From Apostichopus californicus (taxonomy: Eukaryota > Echinodermata > Holothuroidea > Aspidochirotida > Stichopodidae): a stretch of 36,630 bases of DNA. Position 1 is the first letter of the stretch; every line of letters begins with the position of its first letter. Below the pieces are notes generated by a model. That model saw nothing but the letters and a program-made list of their open reading frames with translations, was not told the origin of the DNA and did not search any database. The DNA lies in the NCBI GenBank assembly GCA_020650975.1, contig JAIPMN010000063.1, positions 1 through 36,630 on the forward strand. The letters are read 5' to 3'. Positions 11,701-23,700 of the stretch are shown piece after piece. The position numbers and the translations under genes were made by a program.

Positions 11701-14700
11701 GAGACCTGGCAAAGAAGGAAGAATATGAGGAACTACGGAGCAGGTATGTGATAAGGACTTGCCCAGAAGGATATCTTACTGTAACAAGGCTTCTCCAGGA
11801 TGTGGTTTTAACAATGCACAGTAATGTTATTAGAGAAAAATAGTTTGCGTCCCGTAAAAAAAAGCTTGTGTCCCGATCGAACACATATCGCGTTTATAAT
11901 ATGACCTACTTTACTAGTGTAGTTGCGATAGCATCACCACCTATACTTTGTGAATGTTTTACACAATATATAGGGCTCTAGCCTTGCTGTTTTACAGGGG
12001 CGGTACGTCCTGCCCCCCTTTTTGCCTGCCCTGCCCCTCCTTTTGCCTGCCCTGCCCTTTCAACCAATTTTCATCGCCCAGCCCGCTTTCACCCGCCCTT
12101 GTACTTCCCTACTCCCAACTTTGTAGTAGCTCCATTCTTTGACCTTGCAGTGATTCCAACCCTTCAAAAATCCTCCCACCTACAGTGTGCTTATCTCACA
12201 CTAAATTCCACACAGTTCACTACTGCAAATGGCATATAGATAGGCCTGTTTGAACTTGGGAGTGTCAACTACACATGCGCAAATCATGAAAACCTGACCA
12301 ACATTTACACTGTGCTCTTTGCAGTGTTTGCAAACAACTAGCTCCACAAAAATTACAGTAGGCTTATGTAACTTTTTATGCAACGTCCATTAACGAATAA
12401 AACTTCAATGGCTACTTTTGACATTGCATGAAGTACAGTAGTTTACACACAAACGTTGCCCACACAAAAATTGACTGAACCATGTGGTCAAAAGTACCGC
12501 GAAAAAGTTTTCAAGAAAGGAACTACTGTGGCATGGTATGAATGCAAATTTTAAATTAGCAACTCTCAATATGGAGAGAACAAACATAACATACTGTGAG
12601 CTAGAATATCCTTTTCAGTATCAGAGATGTTAGCTTCCCACAAAATTCATCGATTGTCCTAACTCACAACATTTTCTGATCAAAACCTTGATTCAAATAT
12701 TACGTGATAGGCTCAGAAAAAATTCAAGCGCATCTTGAACATGTTTATCAAAATTAGTGTTTACACGGGTCCAAAAATAGGGGATCCGGGTACCCGAGAG
12801 CCGTTACCCGTCGGGTATCCGGGTACCCTGAAAAATTTATTTACCCTCGTGTATCACGATTTTCAAGAAATTACATATTGGATGCTATAATAAATGAATT
12901 ATATTCTCTACTGACAATGGTTTCATGTTCAAATACATAGGTGTAAGATAAGGTATAAAATCTTCCTCAATAATTCCTATTTGCTAAATTGTTTCTTTCA
13001 TTAACTTCATATAATTAACATCACTACTAACATCGCACTCCCGCCGCTGCTTATGCTTGCTCTCCACCTCTATTGGATCAGACCATATAACTATCCAATT
13101 TAGCTCTTAAACAGTTGTTACTACTACTATCTATTATGCAGGCCCAGGGTTCGCATTAGCCGCGCGATTCACGCAATTTGATCGCATTTAGAATAAACCA
13201 TTAGTAAAAAGCCACTTGCGATTATTATTTTTTAGTTATCCCGTCTATAATCCATTAACATCTCGTAAAATTCCTTGTCAGCCCTTTCCTTCTATGAAAT
13301 AAACGAATGAATAAATAATAATTGTGAGAATTCTTTCAATTTCTTCCAGATGGTAGCCTAACACCACACTAAGTCAATGAGAAATCTAGCAAAGCCTAAC
13401 CATCTGCTAATTCGCTGAAATTGTGACAAAGTTATAAGATATCCATGGAATACTTTCATTATTGTTGTTACGTTCGACAACATGGTTGCCTAATACCACA
13501 CTTAGTCAATGGGGTAATCTAGCCTAGCCATCTGTTTATTAGCTGAAATTGTGACGCAGTTATAAGAAATCCATGGAATACTTTCGTTATTGCTGTTATC
13601 TTCGACCAAATGGTAGCCTAACACCACACTAAGTCAATGGGATATCTGCCTAACCATCGGTTTGCCAAAAAAGAAACACACTTTGCGTAGTATTCGGGTA
13701 TTAAATTAGGAACTGGGTAGTATCGCGTCGGGCGGGTACCCGGATAACCCGAGCAAACACTAATCAAAACGTACCTAACTGTATAAGGCAACAAAGCCTA
13801 ACGTTATGATATTTGAGTGCACACATATGATAGCCTATACCACAAACTTTGTGTTCATTGAGCACTACAGATGCAACAATGTCTGGGACTATTAGCCAAT
13901 CAAATCACTGGAAATTTGGACAAGCATCTGACAATTTTTAGCATGAAAATATTGATGATCGAAATAACCCTCTACCTTGCAGTTGATTGTGATGATTTAT
14001 TTGTTTTCAAAGAAATTCAATCATCGTTAAGATTGGAAGAAATTTTGGCACTTTTCAGGAGAAGTGGTTTTTTGAAAAGAGAAAGAAAGATGTTAATTCA
14101 AAAATGTATTTTTTTTTAATGTTTTGCATAGGCCTAGTTGTGAGTGTGTGTACTTGGGGTTTGTTCTGTAATAAAAAAGTTTGCGTCCACTGGACGCAAG
14201 CCATTTGAAGATTTGTGTCCTTGGCTAAAACATTGCGTCCAGGACGCAGAATCCTACGTTCGTAGCAATGCTGAATGCAGGCACTAAAATTGCAGTTTAT
14301 GCACAGAATATCCTTAGATTCTATGTTGTGGTTTGCAGAATTAAGCGGCTACTGCAAGTTTAATACTCAAGGTTCACTAAGATACTTGCTTCCTCAATAT
14401 CAGACCTGTGTTAATATAATCAATAAATACCGTAATCGAACACAAATAATCCGATAAAACATTTAAAAGGATTGTCTGGTGGCCCAAAGAAGTTACCTTA
14501 AAAAATGATAAATAATTTTCCAAATATGTTGTCAAAGTATGAGAACGCTAATGTTTTTTTTTAATTGTTAGGGATGGACATTTCCAATATGATTTGAACA
14601 GTACAGAACGTGACATCATCTACGCTAATGCAGATTGCGATATAACCCACGCTCCGTACAGTACCTACAGTAATCACAACAAAAACCGCGTTTGTATACA

Positions 14701-17700
14701 GATTAATTTCTTCCTTAATTTTCGGTGATATTTCTTATAAATTAGGTATGTTTTCAAAACTCCTTAAGCCCCCATATATGTAGTAGTTCGGTGGTTTCGT
14801 GGTCTTTGTGTAACACAAGATAAGTTTTAACAGCAGACTCTTCGTTGTTTATACATCGCGCTATCCAGCTCCAACGCAAAGAATGTTCGCATGTAGGCTA
14901 CTCTAACATTTACAATCGGACAGTTCTGCAAAGCGTAAGCTTCTCAGTACTACATTCTGCTCTGACATCGATTCAGCCAAGTTTCATCTTTCGGTGTTCG
15001 GAATACCTTTCAAGTTTCCTTTTACTGTTAATTTGATCCGTGAACTTCATTTCAGCGATTTCGAAGAACAGTTTATGAACTGTGGTTTGAGGGTGAGAGT
15101 ATATTATGTGCAAGGCTATACGTATACCAACTGGGCATGGTAGGCTGTAACGTTCGCGATTTGTACGTTATAATGTAATAGGCAATCACCTGTGCGTGTA
15201 CACGTGAGAGTGTATTTGCTGCGGAAATGGGAGTGCTAACTTCAAGTCGTCTGTTTTGCCTATTTGCCTGCGCTACGTCAATCACCATATTGATGCATTC
15301 GAACAAACGGTACTTTTGGTGAGAAACTGGTGAATTTGAAAACCAGATTTCTACAAGAAGAAAACGTCGAATGGGGACAATTTTTACATGGTTAGAAAGA
15401 GAGAATTAATAACTACAAGGACAATGTATCAAAATCTTCCACTAGACAATTCCTTTAATAGTATTTTGACAGAAGGGATCTGTGTGCAATATTCAGTGGT
15501 TGATGTTCAAACTTTTCAACAAAACTGGTTTAAGAACTGTTCAAAAAGGGTTCGTTTCTCATCATGCAAACCACAAGCTTGAACCAAGACACGTAATTTA
15601 GTGTTGCCACCACCAAAGCTGCATGATTAACCAGTTTTTGAACCACGGTTTTAACCAGTTGCAATACAAATCTAAAAACCAAAACTGGGAGAAACAGATT
15701 ATGAAAAGCTGCCTGTGAAAACAGTGAATTTTGCAGTGTACATATTGCAAGATTTGTACAAGTATGTTCATACATGAACAAATATTTAATTAACAGGCTA
15801 GATGCTATTCATAAAAAGATGCTTAATTATGTATAGCGATCCATTGAGGTTAAGTTTTAACATGTGTCTGAGTTTCGAGCAGGTTGTCTGACGGACAAGG
15901 GGTTTCATAACATTTTCACAAGAAAGACTTGGTGAAAGCCAAAGGTGGCCATTCCTAGGCCTACATGTTCTATCTTAACAAACTATTTCAACAGTAGCTG
16001 CTAAGATGAGCCATAAATAAATATTAGCAATCATTACAGTTTTACAGAGCTAAATACATTGCTAACAGTCATGTTACACAGATTTGTTCTCAAATAGTGA
16101 GTAGATATTTTCCAATGATTTGATTGGCTGATGACCGCAAGCAGCTGTCCGATAATATTTTAGCATCCCATACTCATTTGTACACTGGCCCTTTGGGATC
16201 ACTGTTACTTTACTTGCACTGTATAAACTATTGACAACTGATTAGCCTGTCGTATAGGTAAATGTTGCAATTTAACGTTATGATTTTAATAGGTATTTTA
16301 ATATACTGAGATATATTGTTGGTGAGATACTGTGTCATATTTGAACTTGCTTAAGTTCACAGTTACTATTGCACTACTACACCTGTTTGTAATAATAAGC
16401 TAGGCATTACAGGTGTAATGGTTATGTAGGCTTTAAAGGGCATGATGAGCTGTTTACCAAACTGTTGAGTTAAGTGTAAATTTCTTTAAAAACTGACAGA
16501 GAAAGCAATCTTTTCTTAGTATTATTAAGTTCCTCTCATCACATTTAACACAAGGCTGCAAAGACTTTCTGATTCAAAACACTGGTTTTTACGTAAGCCA
16601 AACCTGTGTAACATTAGTTACAACAGATGTTTAAAGGAGGAGTCTGTTATACAATGTTACATCTGTAGTATTACCATGTTGATGGTCAGAGGCTTAGCCT
16701 AATTTACATTTAACAATTGAGAGAAAAAGAGTAGTTTATTGTTGCAAACTAGTAAAGCTAATATAGCTAAATTTGCCTTTTAGCTGAGAAGAAATAATGC
16801 ATATTAGTGATTAATGCAACTATTGCAATATATAGTTACTGATGATATTTCAATATTTTTATAGTTAAGACATGCACAGCAGATACCAGTTTCTGGAATT
16901 TCCTTTCATTATTACTGCAAGATTAACATGTCTCTAAATTTATTAAAAACATTGTACATACATACCGAATGAATTTGAATTCAGGTTTTTGTTTCACATT
17001 AATTTTTAATTTATTCATCTTGGTAGAACTATCCTTGATGTGGTGAAAGAGCTTGATAGCAACGTTCTTTATGATTTTACGACTCAGATGTCAAACTTGT
17101 TAGAAGAGGAATTGACACTATATGAACAGCAAAAGTGAGTCAGAGTATTTCATTTTATTTAGAAAGAAGCTTCTTATTACTGAGGCTCTCATTGTTGGTT
17201 GAATTTGTACATTCATACATAACCAGTGATTTACTTTGAGCTATTTACTCAAGGTCTTAACCTGGCTTTGACTCCAGTCAAATCTGTTATATATACTCGA
17301 CAATTGACTTTGCACACAGATGGCTATCAAAATTAGTTGCATTGAACTATGTAACTTAGCTTGAAGAGCTTGATTTAATAACTTTTACCCATTAAAAAAG
17401 AATGAATAAATCAAATCAATTGTACTGAATTCTATCTACATGACAATATGTGAGATATGCTTAGACTTTTCATGTAAAAAACAAACACAATATGACTTTA
17501 TTGTGTGAAACTAGTTTGTTGCTTTGGTAAAACTTTAATTGTTTAATTGTTTGTGGGATTTTTACAAAAAAAACGTTTTGGCCTGTTTTGATGTTCCACA
17601 TGTTTTGAGCCTGGGTATTGTACTTCAAGGTCATTCAATTCAATACTTTGCAGATTTCAATGTTATATTTAAACAAATACTATTTGAAATGTACTTGTCT

Positions 17701-20700
17701 GCTTCTGGTCTTAATTCATTTAATTAAAAGATTTAAAGTACTATAAAATGAATGCCAAGCGGTATATACATGTACAGTGTGTACAGTACATACATGTACA
17801 ATGTGTACATCAGTACAGTGTGTATTAGTGCTTAGTTTTACATCCTTAAGACTATACTGTCTTCTGCTCTTTGATATTTAATCAGTTTCAGCATCTGGAA
17901 ATAATGATGTAAATTTTTGCACGACTGCAATGTTAACAGCACCTTTACCAATTGTTTCACTTTTGATAGGCATGACACTCTCCAGGAGGAATATGCTGTT
18001 GTATGTGACCTGCTGGATATATTTCAAGGAGATGAATATCTGGCAGAGAGGGCTCTCATCCTCATCAAACTCTCCCATCTACTTAGAACAGGAAGATTGG
18101 AGTCAGACAAGTAATTAACATTTTCCTTCACCTCCGTCCTTTCATGGTACATGTATAACCTTTAGTACAATACCCAGGCTCAAAAACATGTGGAACAGCA
18201 AAACAGGAAAAATACCAAAATTGAATATTTTGACACTTTTAAGTTGACCTAACTCAACAAGACTATGCTTTTATAGCATAATTTTTTGATTTGCCGTTCT
18301 ATGGGATAGAGTCTATAGGCTTCTGTAATTGAAAGATAGTAGGATGTCAAAATCAAGAAAGTGTCAAGGTGGTGAAAAATAGTGGAACTTTAAAGTGATT
18401 TTGAAGTAATTTTGAAGTAATTTTGAAGTAATGCAGGCCTCAATTTTCACGGCGGCCACGACGGCCATGGCCAACAGTGCCCTTCCAACTGGGCTTGGTG
18501 CCTATAGGAAATCTGACGTTTTTACAGCCAAAAATGCCTTGCCCTTTTTTCTCAGATTGCCGCCATGCCCTTTTGGAGAAACAAAACCCAAGTACACCCT
18601 GACAACTGGGTCAATGGAAAACATAACAAAACACATTTTGAATGAACATCTTTCATTATTTCTTTCAAAAACCCACAACTTCTTCTGACAAGAACCAAAA
18701 TTTCTCCCAATACTACAGATAATTGAATTCGTTTGAAAATAAATATATCATAACAATCAACCACAAGGTGCAGGGTTTACAACACTCCATTACAGAGATT
18801 TTCATGCTAAAAATAGACAATGATGCTTTTCCTAAATTCCAGTGATTTGATTGGCTAATAGTCCCTATCCATTGTCTGGAACATTCTTGCATCTGTAGTG
18901 CCAGCCCCATGAACACGAAGTTGTTTAACAACAATTACTTGCAACGTTACTTTCCCCTGTGTAGAGATAACAAAGTTTGTTGTATAGGCTATTATATGTG
19001 TGCACTCAAATGTCATAACGTTAGGCCTTGCCGCATACCGTCCTAGTAACTTTTGACAACAATCACTCCTGGTACGAAGATGCACTTGAATTGTTTCTGA
19101 GACGTAATATTTGAATCATTGTTTTGATCAGAAAATGTTATGAGTTAAGAAAATGTATGAATTTTGTGGGAAGCTAACATCTCTGATCCTGAAAAGGATA
19201 TTACATCTCACAGTATGTTTCTGCTCTCTGCATTGATAGCTGCTAATGTGAAATGTGCATTCATACCACAGTAGTTTCTGTTGCAAATGTTTTTGCGGTC
19301 CAATTGACCACGTGCTTCAGTAAATTTTTTGGTGTAACGTTTGTGTGTAAACTACTGTGAATCGTCAAAAGTAGACATTTGAAGTTTGATTTTTTAATCC
19401 ACATTGCGTAAAAAGCGTAAAAGCGTAGAGATGATTGTTTGCAAAGAGCCTAGTCCAGGATAAATGTTGGATCAGGTTTTGTGGATTTGCGCATGTGTTG
19501 TTGAAAATGAAGTCATAGCCCTTGCATACGCTTTATCACATGTTACGTTGAAGTGCAATTACTATACAAATTTATACAAGAAGTTCATAAAAGAAGCAGT
19601 GTAATGGATACACAAGCATTCCAATACTCTTTTGGTATCCAGCAGATGAATTGTCAGATCTTGTATATAGACTGTAAAATATTACCCTGATGTTCTGAGA
19701 GAAAGGACCAATGTTTTTTTGTTTAGAAGTTGCCATCTATCCTTTGGAGTTGATGTTACACCGGTTTAGTATGCATCTCAATGCTTTGCCATTCTTTGAG
19801 ACGCTTTGAATACCTGCATTTCTTCTACTAGTGGTGTGTTGGACAGTCTGCATGTATCCTGTAAACATTTTTTGAAGATTTTTGAAGATGTTTGTATTTT
19901 TTACTCCTCAGCACACCGTTAGAATGCTTGGATACATCCATAGCATTAATTCAGGATGAACTGGAACAAATGGATTCAACAAATTGTGACAAAATGAAAC
20001 AGCTACAAGATATTTTAGCTCAAGCCAACTTTTGGACCTATGTATGCTACTTTGAGGTATGTTACACATAGTGACAGAATGTACTTAAGAAATCTTAAAG
20101 AATTCACCAAGAATGGATCATTGAACTACTCTCATAAATGGATTAGTGTAACATCAAATATTTCTGTTTTTTGTAAACTGGTTGTAGGCATTTTATTGTA
20201 CTATGTTATTACTTAAGCTGTCGTATTTAACAGAGAAAACGCTTTTCTGATTGTACACTATATGATGAATTTTGCTTAACATGAAGTAAAAGAGAAAAAT
20301 TTACCATGAAGAAGATTTTCAATTTTCTTTAGTTTCATCATGAGAAAAAAAGAAAAAAGTAAGTGCCAAGTAATATACCACCAATTTGCAATATAATGTT
20401 GCAGAGCAATGTACTTGTAATAACTGGAATGAATCTCACAGCAGATGCAATGTGACTATGAAAAGCAACCAGCTACTTTCAATCTAGGCATGTCGTTAGC
20501 TCACATGTTTTAAAGATATGAAAGCCATGTATCATTACTCACAGTATCTACATTACATCAAATATGATCCATCATTTATTGCAGGAAAATTTGAGTCTAA
20601 ACCAAAATGTTGTTGAAAGAGAATCACCGGGCATTAGTACCAGCTGGAACCACCTGCATCCCCTCCAGATTGCTCTGCAACTTTGGGAGTCTGTATTTGC

Positions 20701-23700
20701 TGATTCCAGAAATTTGGCCTTGAAAAATCCAGGGGAGAGTCTTTCCTGCCTGAGCAAAATTTCTGAAATCTTTGGTCTACAAAAGCTGGTAAATATTTGA
20801 TAGTGTTCTGTTTAAGCCTTTGGTAGTTGGAATGTCATGGTAATCTTGACTCCCTGTTGGTCAGTGACATGAACTTGTCTTTGCTATCTGCCTTGCCAGC
20901 TGTTGCTTGATGCTAGATTTCAGATGCTAGATCTTTGTCACTTGCAGTACAGGGCAATATAAGGCAGTACTACTTAACAGGGCTGCACGACTAAAAAGGG
21001 CTGCATGATTAACCAGTCTTGTAACTAAACTGGTTTCTGAACCTGGGATTTAAGCCATTCCACCAGTCTTGTAACTAAACTGGTTTCTGAACCTGGGATT
21101 TAAGCCATTCCACCAGTCTTGTAACTAAACTGGTTTCTGGGATTTAAGCCATTCCACCAGTCTTGTAACTAAACTGGTTTCTGAACCTGGGATTTAAGCC
21201 ATTCCATGCATTCTAAACCTGAAAAAAAAGAGAATGTGAATCACAAAACTACATATTTATATTAAGAGGCTAGACAGTATTTGATAACTTAATTATGCTA
21301 GGGCCCTGCAATAAAAAACTGCTAGTGTGAAGTGTTTGTTAATTGAGGTTAATTTGTATAGTTAGTCCAAGCTTCCGAGATGATTTTTATTGGCAGGCGG
21401 CCAAAGTTCCCTTTGAATTAGTCAGATGTATAAATGTTTTAAAATAATTCACAGTAGAAAAGCTTGAAAAAGATGGCCAAAATGTGTCATTCCTAGGTCT
21501 ACTGTACTTGCATGATCCTGAAATGATTTTTGTAGACCAGTTCCATATTAATAAAGTGTTTCAGCATTAGGTGCTTGCATGAGTGGTAATAATGCATTAT
21601 CAATCATTTAAGTATTACAGGGCTAAATGCAGCATTAACTACAGTCATGTTACAGAGACTAGTAGCCAAATAGTTTGTAGATATTTTCAATGATTTGATA
21701 GGCTGATACTTTGCAACAAGCTATCCAAAAATATTTTATCACTTACATCGGGAACTCCTTACCTTCTGGACACCTATGCATTTTCCTGTGCCATCAGTGC
21801 TCAACTCACAAAAAAGAATATACCACCAACTATACCGTTGGCCTGCCAAGGGCAGCCGGTCTAGCCAGCTCCATCTGGCCAGATCTGGTGCCTTGACCTG
21901 GTCATTCTTTCCCTGTGACTTGTACGGTTTAGAGCAAGTCAACATTGGAGGTTTTTGAGCCCAACCACAAGGAGATAATCATCCAACAGTATCATGTTAC
22001 CTCTACATGTTTTACTGTCATATTCAATATCTCTGAAGGTTTTATTGCTACCTGAAAGGTGAACAAAAAGAGTATGCTTCTCATTACTGCCAGGTATTCT
22101 TAACTGAATATGTTTGTCCAATAAATAATGTTTATGTTAATGTGCTCCCAGTTGACAGTTGTTTTTCTTAAATTCTTCACACAGCCTCTACTGCAAGTGA
22201 GAGCTCTTACATTGACTGCACATTTATCAGAGTTGATTGAAGATTGGCAGGTAGCTGTCCTTGCTCACTGTTCTCTGAGTGGTGTGATGAGTACTCTAGG
22301 AATGTTAGATGAAGCTTCTGTCATTCTTTACAAGTGTAAGCAACATGTCACCAACAATTCTGATGACCAGTTATATCTGCAGTGCTGTCTATTCAAAGCT
22401 CAAATATTTCTGTATCTAGTTCAAGACAATGTAAGTACATTATTTTATGATTAATTCCTTTGGTTTAGGGTATTTATAGCAGATGATTGCATTTCATACA
22501 GTATTTAAGGAGTTAATTGCTTCAGGCTGCCTGTTATTGGTGAATTAAAAGTTGAGACACTAAATTTGGGGAATAACGAACGAGACGCAGCCAAGTCCAT
22601 TATTGCAGTAACACTGCACCATGTTGCCTAGCAACAACAGACAGTCTCTATGCCCTCCAAAATTGATGTGTTTCTAGGGATTTGTCGATACTAATGAAGG
22701 AAACTATCCGTTATTGAACAATAATGGATGGTAATTACTTGTGGTTATTATCCTATCTGTTATTGAACAATAATGGATGGTAATTACTTGTGGTTATTAT
22801 CCTCAACAGTTATAACAATTAATAATGGATGGTAATTACTTGTGGTTATTATCCTCAACAGTTATAACAATTAATAATGGATGGTAATTACTTGTGGTTA
22901 TTATCCTATCCGTTATTGAACAATAATGGATGGTAATTACTTGTGGTTATTATCCTCAACAGTTATTGAACAATAATGGATGGTAATTACTTGTGGTCAT
23001 TATCCTCAACAGTTATAACAATTAATAATGGATGGTAATTACTTGTGGTTATTATCCTCAACAGTTATAACAATTAATAATGGATGGTAATTACTTTTGG
23101 TTATTATCCTATCCGTTATTGAACAATAATGGATGGTAATTACTTGTGGTCATTATCCTCAACAGTTATAACAATTAATAATGGATGGTAATTACTTGTG
23201 GTTATTATCCTATCCGTTATTGAACAATAATGGATGGTAATTACTTGTGGTTATTATCCTCAACAGTTATAACAATTAATAATGGATGGTAATTACTTGT
23301 GGTTATTATCCTCAACAGTTATTGAACAATAATGGATGGTAATTACTTGTGGTTATTATCCTCAACAGTTATAACAATTAATAATGGATGGTAATTACTT
23401 GTGGTTATTATCCTATCCGTTATTGAACAATAATGGATGGTAATTACTTGTGGTTATTATCCTATCCGTTATTGAACAATAATGGATGGTAATTACTTGT
23501 GGTCATTATCCTCAACAGTTATAACAATTAATAATGGATGGTAATTACTTGTGGTTATTATCCTCAACAGTTATTGATCAATAATGGATGGTAATTACTT
23601 GTGGTTATTATCCTCAACAGTTATAACAATTGCAGCCCAGATTCTTGTATACCAAGTTATAGCTGAAAGAAATAGTGCCACACAAAAATTCCAGCCACTT

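Larger units (their letters stand above)
11744..17026 (+). other. separase intron 4
   Basis: At 5.3 kb this is the longest intron (gtatgt ... ttggtag). It holds C-rich short repeats at 12008-12060, an old dispersed repeat split into 12240-12754 and 13763-14135 by a hAT-type element, small GC palindromes at 14181-14247, and a dispersed repeat at 15600-16330. No extra exon is required by phase. Confidence 0.75.
20789..22184 (+). other. separase intron 8
   Basis: A 1.4-kb GT-AG intron (gtaaat ... cacacag). It contains the dispersed repeat 20980-21740, with a 50-bp tandem array embedded at its left end. Confidence 0.75.

Noticed and set aside
13871..14119. 82-codon + strand open frame
   Set aside because: It lies inside a dispersed repeat whose inverted copy at 18600-18940 does not keep one open frame, and it has no recognisable domain.
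22705..23631. Resemblance to a CRISPR array
   Set aside because: The units are contiguous 49-52 bp tandem repeats with no unique spacers, in an intron of a eukaryotic gene.
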